NCBI GenBank assembly: GCA_030602585.1 | Contig: JAUVZJ010000001.1 | Span: forward strand, 37,755 to 101,754 | Length of the DNA: 64,000 nucleotides | Direction of reading: 5' to 3' | DNA from: Candidatus Methanophagales archaeon | GTDB lineage: Archaea > Halobacteriota > Syntropharchaeia > Alkanophagales > Methanospirareceae | In this document: one piece after another, positions 42,470-50,470 of the stretch | Layout: the number at the start of each line of letters is the position of its first letter | How positions within the stretch are numbered: the stretch's first letter is position 1 | Position numbers and translations under genes: made by a program | Notes under the pieces: generated by a model | What the model saw: only the letters and a program-made list of their open reading frames with translations | What the model was told of the DNA's origin: nothing | The model's database searches: none

Positions 42470-43826
42470 GATTATCCCCAATGAAGAGTCAGAAGTTTAT
42501 AATATATTAGAATTATTAATTTCAACTGACAAAGGGATCGGCATTCCCCAAAGTTCACCATTGCCGCATTTTCTTGCAAATATATATCTTCACAATAAAC
42601 TAGATAAAAAAATTATCAACGACGATCATGTAATGTATTATTCTCGATATGTGGATGATATAGTGGTCATTACTACTAAAAACAGTTTGGCTGATATAAA
42701 GGATAAAATTAAAAATTGGCTATCGCCTTTAAAACTTAATGAGGATGATAAAACTGATGAACTTAATAAAAGGGAGTTCATCGATAAATTAAAAACAGAA
42801 AAGCAAGGTGATCTTAATGAAACGAGTGAAGAGGTTAGAAAAATCATAAAGAAACTATATGTATTACCATTTGGGCTGTATAAAGATTATAAAAAGAATC
42901 CCAATGATTTTTCTATGCGGTATTCGCAAGCTTTATCTTTAATCGGGGTTAATCTCCAAGCAAAATGGTTAAAAAGAAAGTTGAATATTGGAATAATGAA
43001 ATCGGCATGGATATCATTTCGTAAAAAAAGCATGATTAGGAAACTACCTGAAGATGGTAAGGAGGATCAGTGGGCTTCTGAATTCAATAATAGAAACAGC
43101 GAATGGTTAGATAGAAAAAACAAAGTTACGAATAAATCAATCCAAATTTTAGAAGAGGCTGAGGAAAAACTAAGTAGTCACGGTGAAGATAAGATTATGG
43201 AAAGAAGAGCACGATTTGCAATTTATCGTTTAGGCCTTTTAACTAATCCGAGAGTACTCGACCTTATTTTTAAGCTTATTAGGAAGTCTAGCATAGCGCC
43301 AACCGCATTAAGAGCACTTGAAGCATATCCTGAAGCTAGAGCCTTTCTCCAAGATTACATAAAATCTAAACCTTTGCCGTACTTTTCATCCTTGGCGCTC
43401 TTATCGCTAACATGCATAGACAAAGATGCCGCAGCTAAAGAAGCATTTTCAATATTGAACTCGAATAATTTACCAGCATTTCAAAAATATGTTGTTGCAG
43501 AAACACTTTTGAATACACTGACACATCCTGAAAAAGGTGCTATATCCACTATTTACCAAATATGGCATTCTAATAAGACTCCCTCAATAGCTCCTTTTAC
43601 TTCACTTTTATCTGATAAAGAAAAATACAAAAGAGATATAGAAAATAGGGCATTTGATTTAGACGAGGGTTCTTTTGTTAGGTTGTCCTGTCAATTTAGC
43701 TTTTATTATCCTGGAAAAAATCCTTTAGATTTACCTGAAATTGATCCTCCCAATTATAAATCAGAATACTATCCAGTTTTACCACCCATAGGTGGTTATT
43801 ACTATTATGGTGGTTTATTCTCTTAA
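42405..43826 (+). CDS. Methyltransferase-RT gene, RT core and HEAT-like C-terminal fragment
   Basis: A 473-codon fragment. It contains RT motif GIGIPQSSPLPHFLANIYL near residue 46 and the catalytic YSRYVDDIVVITTKN near 79, a YVDD variant of YADD. From about residue 255 it has alpha-alpha repeats (RFAIYRLGLLTNPRVLDL, AALRALEAYPEARAFL-like units, LSLTCIDKDAAAKEAFSIL), and it ends in Tyr/Pro-rich sequence. HEAT-like alpha repeats of this kind occur in defence RTs of the Abi/UG group. To join the previous fragment two bases (TA) must be added at 42422-42425, giving DIEKFYDYIPQEEL with normal RT spacing. Confidence 0.78.
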   Translation: MKNFTIIPQEELLSFLKDTLNKIIPNEESEVYNILELLISTDKGIGIPQSSPLPHFLANIYLHNKLDKKIINDDHVMYYSRYVDDIVVITTKNSLADIKDKIKNWLSPLKLNEDDKTDELNKREFIDKLKTEKQGDLNETSEEVRKIIKKLYVLPFGLYKDYKKNPNDFSMRYSQALSLIGVNLQAKWLKRKLNIGIMKSAWISFRKKSMIRKLPEDGKEDQWASEFNNRNSEWLDRKNKVTNKSIQILEEAEEKLSSHGEDKIMERRARFAIYRLGLLTNPRVLDLIFKLIRKSSIAPTALRALEAYPEARAFLQDYIKSKPLPYFSSLALLSLTCIDKDAAAKEAFSILNSNNLPAFQKYVVAETLLNTLTHPEKGAISTIYQIWHSNKTPSIAPFTSLLSDKEKYKRDIENRAFDLDEGSFVRLSCQFSFYYPGKNPLDLPEIDPPNYKSEYYPVLPPIGGYYYYGGLFS

Positions 43827-44001
43827 GTTCACTTACGCTAACTCGGTCCCAAACGGAGCACGATTGGCTATTAAAGATCAGCCCTATTTATGATACAGTT
43901 ATGTAATTTATGGTGGCATTATTCTGCTCGTGGTACAGGAATGGAAGAGATTGAAATGATAGTTTGTTCGTAAGGTTAGTGCTTTGCAAGTTCCTTTAGA
44001 T

Positions 44002-44046
44002 AGCTGGTTGGAAAATATACCGAAGTATTTATAAGGTACTTCGCTA
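44002..44046 (+). promoter_or_regulatory. Palindromic operator-like repeat, copy 1
   Basis: Perfect inverted repeat CGAAGTA-N9-TACTTCG (44021-44043) around a TATA-like TTTATA, inside a 44-bp sequence repeated at 47319-47362 with one indel and two mismatches. The site has the form of a repressor site laid over a promoter. The first ATG after it is at 44058. Confidence 0.6.
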
Positions 44047-44057
44047 TTATTTCAATT

Positions 44058-44144
44058 ATGTTCAATGAAGGATTGATTAAAGCGGACCTCGAAGTTCTAC
44101 GACTACTCCTTTATGAAAAGATGAATATATCTCAGATTTTATAG
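44058..44144 (+). CDS. Possible 28-codon ORF, remnant of a DNA-binding regulator?
   Basis: ATG frame with product starting FNEGLIKADLEVLRLLLYEK and ending with NISQIL. It looks like the first helices of a winged-helix regulator, cut off at TAG. It begins 15 bases after the palindrome at 44021-44043, which would suit an autoregulated gene. Support is limited to this pattern. Confidence 0.25.
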   Translation: MFNEGLIKADLEVLRLLLYEKMNISQIL

Positions 44145-44225
44145 TCCGAAATTGGATAATGTGCAACTTCTTTTATCCGCGAAACGTTATATAAAATTCC
44201 GAACCCGCTTTAAAGAGGTGCGAAG

Positions 44226-44486
44226 ATGAGTAAAGAAAACAAAAAATCAGAAGCAATTAAACGTTTACAATCCTTGCGGAATATTGGTCCAGTTACAGCA
44301 GAGAGACTTTATTCAATCGGGATTGAAACACCAGAACAAATGAAACGTTCTGACCCGGAAGAAATATACGAAAACTTAAAGAAAACGGAAGGTGGGAAAC
44401 TGGATAAATGTGTATTGTATCAACTTCAGGGATCAGTTTTAGAAGTTTGTGGAGCTTCAGAGGGGGTATTGGGAGAGGCGACATGA
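44226..44486 (+). CDS. Helix-hairpin-helix protein, Cdd1/TfoX-C-like
   Basis: An 86-residue protein with an HhH-type core, LRNIGPVTAERLYSIGIETPEQM at about residues 18-40, followed by DPEEIYENLKKTEGGKLDKCVLYQLQGSVLEV. This is the pattern of the Cdd1 (pathogenicity locus) and TfoX C-terminal families, which bind DNA non-specifically. It has a GAGGTG ribosome site six bases before the ATG. It lies just before the type II R-M pair and could help it, but that is position only. Confidence 0.75.
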   Translation: MSKENKKSEAIKRLQSLRNIGPVTAERLYSIGIETPEQMKRSDPEEIYENLKKTEGGKLDKCVLYQLQGSVLEVCGASEGVLGEAT

Positions 44487-44543
44487 GTGTGAGATATTGG
44501 TAAAAAGCAACAATATCTTTAATCTCTAACTTAATCTTTTATT

Positions 44544-45488
44544 ATGGACCTGTTTGAAAATATCTTGTCGGTTTCAGTTGAAGAGATTGAACTAGAATTG
44601 AGAGGTTTTTCAAAAATACCCTGGTTCGATTATTGGTTGAACCCTAGAAGGTTAAGAGGAAGCGACTTTTTGATGAGATGGTCACAAGGAGTCTGGAGTG
44701 AACATAGATTGGAACAAGCTGTGAACGAAACGGGAAAATACTATGCAGTTCCTTATGGACCAAGTGGAGTTGCACCAACAGACGATGTTAGAGAATTTGA
44801 ATTATATTTTGAACGGTTAGATAAAGCAGGACACGGTAATATTAAACGGCCAGATCTTTTGATTTTCAAAAAAAGCGATCAAAACATAATTGATAGTTTT
44901 ATAAGGGATTTAGGAGGAATTGAAGAACTACCATTTATTGAAGAAGAAAAGTTAAACATCTTATTAGATAAATCTTTGATTGCAGTAGAGTGTGAAAATA
45001 GTCTTTGGAAGGCTGAAAAAATGCCCGATTTCAACTCTGAACTTAAACCCTATAAACGGTTAGGAGGAAAATTAGGATTGAAAAAAAACGCTGTCCTCCC
45101 TACTGTTATACTAAAAGAAGAAGATAGAGGACCTCTTTTTGATTGGCAAAATAGTAACGGTATTAAAATCCATATCTGGCACGTTTTCTATGACAGAGCT
45201 TATGGACTGTCACTAGATGACGCCCAGAGATTAATTGATGAAGGTTTAATTGAAACAACAATCCAAATCTTTCAAGCTCCCGGTGGAGCAACAACGAAAA
45301 AGGGCATCTATAAAATTTATTATCACTACGCATACCCAGTAGGCGTTTCAGAAGAAGAACCAGAGCTAGAATCAGCATATATAGAAGATAAAAATGGTCA
45401 CATCTTACCCTACGTGAAATTTAAAGGAGGAAAACTGAAACTTCTCTCCGAAGCATTAAAAGTTTTAGAGGAAGCAAACACTAGATAA
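44544..45488 (+). CDS. Probable type II restriction endonuclease (AvaI/BsoBI-like)
   Basis: A 314-residue protein encoded directly before a DNA methyltransferase (one base between). Internal marks are RWSQGVWSEHRLEQAVNETG, YYAVPYGPSGVAPTDDVREF, IKRPDLLIFKK near residue 102 and IAVECENSLWKAEKMPDF near 147. Asp and two Glu in the last two could form a PD-(D/E)xK-like site, although the Lys position is not obvious. From memory the pattern is like AvaI/BsoBI, so this is a moderate assignment. The recognition sequence cannot be read. Confidence 0.6.
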   Translation: MDLFENILSVSVEEIELELRGFSKIPWFDYWLNPRRLRGSDFLMRWSQGVWSEHRLEQAVNETGKYYAVPYGPSGVAPTDDVREFELYFERLDKAGHGNIKRPDLLIFKKSDQNIIDSFIRDLGGIEELPFIEEEKLNILLDKSLIAVECENSLWKAEKMPDFNSELKPYKRLGGKLGLKKNAVLPTVILKEEDRGPLFDWQNSNGIKIHIWHVFYDRAYGLSLDDAQRLIDEGLIETTIQIFQAPGGATTKKGIYKIYYHYAYPVGVSEEEPELESAYIEDKNGHILPYVKFKGGKLKLLSEALKVLEEANTR

Positions 45489-45489
45489 A

Positions 45490-47022
45490 ATGAATGTAAC
45501 CCAAAAACTACACCAAAAACTCCCTCAAAACTGGGACGAAAGAGAAAAGCTACGAGAGAAAGGACAATTCTGGACACCTAAATGGGTTGCAGAAGCTATG
45601 ATTGCTTATTTAGTTGAGGATACAGATTTGATTTTTGACCCTGCAGTGGGTAATGGAGCTTTTTATAATGCATTAAAAAACCTACAACCTAAATCAAATA
45701 AAAAAATAACATTTTATGGTAATGATGTAGACGAAAATGTAATTAAAGAAGGTATAGAGGAGGGCATATTTGATTCAGATTTTATATTTGAACTGAATGA
45801 TTTTATCATCTCACCACCTAATAGACAATTCAAAGCCATAGTTGCAAATCCGCCATATATACGCCATCATAGATTACCTTTACATATAAAAAATAAATTG
45901 AAAAAAATAAGTCTAAAAATTATGGGATTTACACTTGACGGACGTGCTGGGTTGCATATTTATTTTTTAATTCGAGCACTTGACCTATTAGAGCCAAACG
46001 GTAGGTTAGCTTTTATTATGCCTGCAGATACTTGTGAAGGTATATTTGCAAAAAAGCTTTGGAATTGGATTGCAAATAAGTATTGTTTAGAATCGGTGGT
46101 CACTTTTTTACCCGAAGCTACTCCTTTCCCAAAGGTTGATACCAATGCTGTGGTATTTTTGGTCAAAAATAAAAAAGCATCTAAAACTTTTTTTTGGGTT
46201 AGATGTGAACAAGTTTATTCAAATGACCTAAAAGAGTTTATCCTATCTGGATTTGAAGAGAAAGACTTTCAGACTTTAACTATCATAAAGCGAGATCTAG
46301 ATGAGGCATTGATAACGGGATTATCTAGATACCCCAACAACGAAACATATTCAAAATATCGTTTAATAGATTTTGCTGAAGTAATGCGTGGTATCGCAAC
46401 TGGCTCGAATGAGTTTTTCTTTTTAACAAAAAAACGAGCTGAAGAGTTAGAAATACCTGAGGAATTTTTGATCCCTGCAATAGGTAGAACAAGAGATGTA
46501 AATGGAGTCACAATAACTAAACAAACTTTGTTAGAATTAGAAAAAAAAGGCCGACCCACTTTATTATTTTCTCCTGATGGAAGAAGACTTAAAGATTTTC
46601 CAATTAAAGTTCAGGAATATTTATTAAATGGAGAAAAACAAGGAATTAACAAAAAAACATTAATTGCTACCAGAAAACCTTGGTATAAAATGGAACAAAG
46701 GGAAATTCCAAAATTTTTATTTGCATATTTAGGTCGAAGAAACGCACGATTTATAAAAAATGAGGCGGGGGTTGTTCCTTTAACTGGTTTTTTATGTGTA
46801 TATCCCAAATCAAACGATACAGGATATGTTGAGAAATTGGGGGAGATATTAAAACATCCAGACACCGTGGAAAATTTATCATTAGTCGGTAAAAGTTATG
46901 GTGGTGGTGCAATTAAAGTTGAACCACGGGCATTAGAAAATCTACCAATCCCCGAATATATTATCAAAAAATTTGACCTTACTCTAGAACACACATCAAT
47001 ACAAACGTTTTTGCCTCTTTGA
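45490..47022 (+). CDS. Type II DNA adenine-N6 methyltransferase
   Basis: A 510-residue gamma-class methyltransferase of the TaqI-like group. The SAM motif IFDPAVGNGAFYNAL is near residue 48, after GQFWTPKWVAEAMIAYLV, and the catalytic IVANPPYIRHH is near 117. The C-terminal half is the variable DNA-recognition region. It follows the endonuclease gene with a one-base gap, so it protects host sites against that enzyme. The frame is intact. NPPY points to adenine N6 methylation. Confidence 0.9.
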   Translation: MNVTQKLHQKLPQNWDEREKLREKGQFWTPKWVAEAMIAYLVEDTDLIFDPAVGNGAFYNALKNLQPKSNKKITFYGNDVDENVIKEGIEEGIFDSDFIFELNDFIISPPNRQFKAIVANPPYIRHHRLPLHIKNKLKKISLKIMGFTLDGRAGLHIYFLIRALDLLEPNGRLAFIMPADTCEGIFAKKLWNWIANKYCLESVVTFLPEATPFPKVDTNAVVFLVKNKKASKTFFWVRCEQVYSNDLKEFILSGFEEKDFQTLTIIKRDLDEALITGLSRYPNNETYSKYRLIDFAEVMRGIATGSNEFFFLTKKRAEELEIPEEFLIPAIGRTRDVNGVTITKQTLLELEKKGRPTLLFSPDGRRLKDFPIKVQEYLLNGEKQGINKKTLIATRKPWYKMEQREIPKFLFAYLGRRNARFIKNEAGVVPLTGFLCVYPKSNDTGYVEKLGEILKHPDTVENLSLVGKSYGGGAIKVEPRALENLPIPEYIIKKFDLTLEHTSIQTFLPL

Positions 47023-47033
47023 ATAATCGGGCA

Positions 47034-47062
47034 GGGGAGTTAAGCTTCTCGACTTAAACTCC
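47034..47062 (+). terminator. Hairpin after the type II methyltransferase
   Basis: GGAGTTAAG and CTTAAACTCC pair with one bulge around an 8-base loop, starting about 12 bases after the stop. It likely ends the R-M transcript, but no T run follows. Confidence 0.5.
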
Positions 47063-47120
47063 TAACGTGTTACACACAAGACCGAACCTTTATATCCTTT
47101 ATAACCAGTAAAGGTAAGAT

Positions 47121-47216
47121 ATGAACATAAGTGGAAAGCCGAAAACCTTCTGGACTTGCTTGGTTTTATTTGTTGTCGGCGTTGTGATTGCAGTAAATAC
47201 TTGCCATTATCCTTAG
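47121..47216 (+). CDS. Possible 31-aa single-helix membrane peptide
   Basis: ATG frame of 31 codons after AAGGTAAG and a TATA-like run. The product (KTFWTCLVLFVVGVVIAVNT in the middle) has one hydrophobic segment that could span a membrane. No family is known. A real peptide is plausible but unproven. Confidence 0.35.
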   Translation: MNISGKPKTFWTCLVLFVVGVVIAVNTCHYP

Positions 47217-47318
47217 CTGCTTAAAATTAATTCAAATGTTCCTCTATTCAGCTCTACTCCTTTATTGCTCTGCATTTCTGAGAATTTACGAAATAAAGCG
47301 AATGTTATAGGTATTATG

Positions 47319-47362
47319 AGCTGTTGGAAAATATACCGAAGTATTTATATAGTACTTCGCTA
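47319..47362 (+). promoter_or_regulatory. Palindromic operator-like repeat, copy 2
   Basis: The same 44-bp sequence as 44002-44046. The inverted repeat CGAAGTA-N9-TACTTCG is at 47337-47359, again over a TATA-like TTTATATAG. A nine-codon frame (MMAADLTYL) follows, sharing ADL with the frame after copy 1. It may mark the far edge of the R-M island. Confidence 0.6.
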
Positions 47363-47432
47363 GAATCAGATGATGGCTGCAGATTTGACATATTTATGAA
47401 TAAGGTTTGTAATAGCTTAGATATCCTAATAT

Positions 47433-47496
47433 AACACTCAGTGTTCAAAGATACCTATCACTGATAGTTATATATACGTATCACTTTATACTGATA
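47433..47496 (+). promoter_or_regulatory. Cluster of short palindromes with a TATA-like run
   Basis: AACACT-C-AGTGTT (47433-47445) and CTATCA-C-TGATAG (47455-47467) are perfect 13-base palindromes with one central base. A looser TATCA-N8-TGATA follows at 47479-47496, with TTATATATAC between. The second palindrome equals the core of the TetR operator read on the other strand. They look like regulator binding sites, although no regulator gene is adjacent. Confidence 0.5.
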
Positions 47497-47665
47497 ATTG
47501 GAACGTATTCCTGATAATCTTGATGCATTAACAAAATACGGAAAAATGGGCCGAGAAACAGCACATGAAACCTGTAATAAGCTATTGTTATTATTATAAT
47601 AGCCATAACACTGACTATCACAACTATTTATAGCACGTGTTGCTTTTTAATCTTGGGTGATGATT

Positions 47666-49306
47666 ATGCATTCAGACATATTAAAACAAAACATCGAGAC
47701 TTTGCCGCACCGCGCTTTATTAATGTCCGCAGGCGTAAAAGAAGAAGATTTTGACTTAGACAAACCTTTTATCGGTGTTGCAAATAGTTATAACAACATT
47801 ATTCCGGGGCATATTCACCTGAATGAACTAACGCGTGAGGTAAAGAGAGGAATTAGAGATGCAGGCGGAGTTCCATTAGAATGGGGCGTCCCTGGTGTCT
47901 GTGATGGCATCGCAATGTTTGTAGAAATGAGATTGTCTCTCCCAAGCAGAGAGCATATTGCAGATAACATCGAAATAATGACATTATCGCATTCTATGGA
48001 TGGCTGGGTTGGCGTAACAAATTGCGATAAAATTACGCCCGGGATGTTAATGGCTGCGGGTCGTCTTAATTTACCGGCAATTATGCTTACCGGTGGACCG
48101 ATGAAAGCAAATATCGTAGAAGGAAAGAAGCACCATCCCATTGAAGGCTTTGGTGTCGTTGGTCAGGTTAAAGGAGGTGTGATAAGTGCGGAAGAAGCGG
48201 AAAAAATGCTTCCGCTTATGGTTTGCGGTGCAGGTTCTTGTGTCGGACTTTTTACTGCAAATACCATGGCTGTTGTTACTGAGGTATTGGGCATGTCACT
48301 GACGAAATGCGCAACGACCCTGGCGATAGACCCGGTGAAGAAAAAACAAGCGTATGAATCAGGAAGAAGAATCGTAGAACTGGTTAAAGAAGATATTAAG
48401 CCACGCGATATAATGACAAAAAATGCATTCGAGAATGCAATAAGGGTTGATATGACGATGGGTGGGTCAACAAATACTGTTTTACATATCCCCGCGGTAG
48501 CCAGAGAAGCGGGCGTTGATATAAACGTAGATATGTTCGATGAGATATCAAGCGAGACGCCGAATTTATGTAAGATAATCCCAGTGGGGACTCATGAGAT
48601 GGCAGACGTTGACAGAGCAGGTGGCATTCCCGCAGTTCTTAACCGCTTAAAGGATATGATAAACGATTCACCAACGGTAAATGGAAAATCAATAAAGGAG
48701 ATAGCAGAAGAAGGAAAAGTGCTGGATGACGATGTTATCCGAACTTTGGATAACGCATACTTTTCTGAAGGCGGTATAGCGGTATTAAAAGGAAACATTG
48801 CGAACAGCGCAGTAATAAAGCAAACCGCGGTTGACAAAGAGATGATGGTTCATTCAGGTCATGCTAAGGTGTTCTACACTGAAAAAGATTTGTTAGATGC
48901 GATAGAAGCGAAAAGGATTGTTGAAGGTGATGTTATCGTGCTACCATTCCAGGGCCCAGCGGGTGCACCGGGAATGCCGGAAATGCTGACGCCAACCGAT
49001 GCGATAATGGGTGCAGGCTATAAAAGGGTGGCGCTAATCACTGACGGCAGATTCTCAGGTGCTACCACCGGTCCTTGTATTGGGCACGTTGAGATGGAAG
49101 CGTATAATGGTGGTGCAATCGCCGCAATAAAAGATGGTGATATCGTTGAGATTGATATTCCAAACAGAACGCTTGATGTAAAATTAAGCGATGCTGAAAT
49201 TGAAGAGCGGTTGAAGCATGTTAAAGCACCAGAACGAAAACTTACGCCGTTATTAGAATCATACCGGAAGAAGTTTACTGGCGTTAATTGTTATGGTAAA
49301 AAGTAA
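47666..49306 (+). CDS. ilvD: Dihydroxy-acid dehydratase
   Basis: An iron-sulfur enzyme of about 547 residues making the 2-keto acids for Val and Ile. Marks are GVANSYNNIIPGHIHLNEL near residue 36, GWVGVTNCDKITPGMLMAAGR near 112 with one cluster Cys, VCGAGSCVGLFTANTMAV near 188 with another, and LPFQGPAGAPGMPEML and TDGRFSGATTGPCIGH near the end. The ATG at 47666 is chosen since GGTGAT precedes it; the frame is open from 47657. A fragment similar to its C-terminal part lies at 51070-51150. Confidence 0.95.
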   Translation: MHSDILKQNIETLPHRALLMSAGVKEEDFDLDKPFIGVANSYNNIIPGHIHLNELTREVKRGIRDAGGVPLEWGVPGVCDGIAMFVEMRLSLPSREHIADNIEIMTLSHSMDGWVGVTNCDKITPGMLMAAGRLNLPAIMLTGGPMKANIVEGKKHHPIEGFGVVGQVKGGVISAEEAEKMLPLMVCGAGSCVGLFTANTMAVVTEVLGMSLTKCATTLAIDPVKKKQAYESGRRIVELVKEDIKPRDIMTKNAFENAIRVDMTMGGSTNTVLHIPAVAREAGVDINVDMFDEISSETPNLCKIIPVGTHEMADVDRAGGIPAVLNRLKDMINDSPTVNGKSIKEIAEEGKVLDDDVIRTLDNAYFSEGGIAVLKGNIANSAVIKQTAVDKEMMVHSGHAKVFYTEKDLLDAIEAKRIVEGDVIVLPFQGPAGAPGMPEMLTPTDAIMGAGYKRVALITDGRFSGATTGPCIGHVEMEAYNGGAIAAIKDGDIVEIDIPNRTLDVKLSDAEIEERLKHVKAPERKLTPLLESYRKKFTGVNCYGKK

Positions 49307-49426
49307 AGTTTACAAATTTTTGCCATTCAGAAGTGGGTGTGTTCAGAACTCTGACTAAATCAAAAAGCTTTTATACCTGTTAGAATAACTGAGGTGATAA
49401 GTAAGAATTCACGTCAGGTGAGGTAT

Positions 49427-50413
49427 ATGAAGCGACTAATAATCATCGCACTCATGTTAATTCTGCTCTTGCCTCCTGTTCAGGCATTGCAGATGCTATC
49501 TGGGGATCAGGTATCGATTGATTCCCCGATAGATGATGATGTTTTCGCATCAGGTGGTACGGTAACTATCAATGCTCCGGTTGCGGGAGCTGTAATTGCA
49601 GGCGGCACTATTATTATCAATGCACCGGTAAGCGGGGATGTTTTTGTTGCTGGTGGACAAATAGTACTTAATTCTGATGTTGAAGGAAAAATTGTGGCTG
49701 CCGGTGGAGATATAGATTTGAGAGGTGATGCAAAAAATGCGGTCATTGCAGGAGGAAACGTTAATATCCACTCTACCGCGGTTATTAGCAGGGATGCTGT
49801 CATTGCTGGTGATACTGTTTCCAATGCTGGTACGATTATAGGCAACTTAACCGTAAGAGCCGAGGATTTCCAGAATACAGGAAGTGCGGGCAGTGTAGAT
49901 TTTAAGAAAAGTGAAGGTCTGCAAGGTTTACAACAAGTAATGAATATATTTAGTATTCTCGCGACTGTTGGATTCCTGATAATCGGTATAATCTTGCTCA
50001 AGTTGTTCCCGGCACAATTCTTTAGCGTTGAAGAGGAAGTAAGGAAATCTCCTGTGAAAAATACCTTAGTAGGATTTGTTCTTATAATCGCATCGGTAAT
50101 TTTGATATTCTTGCTTGCTGTAACCCTTATCGGTTTTCCTGTTGCATTAATTATGGGAATGCTCTTTATCATAGCATTGATGCTCTCCGGTCTTTTCGTA
50201 TCATTCGCCGTCGGCAGGAAGATTATTGACGTGTTTAAAGTTAAGACCAGCGATATACTGATTTTTCTCCTCGGCTTCGTCATTTTAAGCCTGCTCGTCA
50301 GAATTCCATACGCAGGTGCGTTAATAGGTATTGTAGCAATTAGTTTGGGATTTGGTGCGATTATTTATGCATTGCGTAAGAACTGGCAGAGCATAACTAC
50401 CAGTTTTACCTGA
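49427..50413 (+). CDS. Bactofilin-like repeat membrane protein
   Basis: A protein of about 328 residues. The start is the ATG after AGGTGAGG (the frame is open from 49394). It has a signal peptide (MKRLIIIALMLILLLPPVQA), then a beta-helix of about 8 rungs of roughly 16-18 residues, each with V.APV.G.V.A.GG patterns (VTINAPVAGAVIAGG, IIINAPVSGDVFVAGG), and then four to five hydrophobic segments (FSILATVGFLIIGIILL through AGALIGIVAISLGFG). The repeats resemble bactofilins, which here would be outside the membrane. Function is unknown; a surface or membrane-scaffold role is inferred. Confidence 0.8.
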   Translation: MKRLIIIALMLILLLPPVQALQMLSGDQVSIDSPIDDDVFASGGTVTINAPVAGAVIAGGTIIINAPVSGDVFVAGGQIVLNSDVEGKIVAAGGDIDLRGDAKNAVIAGGNVNIHSTAVISRDAVIAGDTVSNAGTIIGNLTVRAEDFQNTGSAGSVDFKKSEGLQGLQQVMNIFSILATVGFLIIGIILLKLFPAQFFSVEEEVRKSPVKNTLVGFVLIIASVILIFLLAVTLIGFPVALIMGMLFIIALMLSGLFVSFAVGRKIIDVFKVKTSDILIFLLGFVILSLLVRIPYAGALIGIVAISLGFGAIIYALRKNWQSITTSFT

Positions 50414-50470
50414 ATTTAAATATGGAAAGGGAGAAGGATGTTAGCTTGATGTAGTTCCGTTAACGATATT

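Larger units (their letters stand above)
43827..44225. other. Intergenic region before the type II R-M island
   Basis: About 400 bases with no large gene. It contains the first copy of the 44-bp palindromic sequence (44002-44046), a 28-codon frame after it and a TATA-like run before the HhH gene at 44226. The remainder is AT-rich and shows nothing further that I recognise. Confidence 0.5.
47023..47665. other. Long intergenic region before ilvD
   Basis: 640 bases containing, in order, the hairpin at 47034-47062, a TATA-like run (CTTTATATCC at about 47088), a 31-codon frame (47121-47216), copy 2 of the palindromic 44-bp sequence (47319-47362), a group of small palindromes (47433-47496), a possible short gene remnant (47503-47579) and the ilvD promoter with TATTTATAGC at about 47621. 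Confidence 0.6.

Noticed and set aside
41543-43826. The RT as a group II intron maturase
   Set aside because: No intron RNA domains, no maturase or HNH part and a HEAT-like C-terminus instead; the gene is also joined to a methyltransferase.
47503-47579. Remnant of a PurB-like lyase
   Set aside because: Only MGRETAHE and a few neighbours match and the spacing does not fit the family; mentioned as a possibility only.
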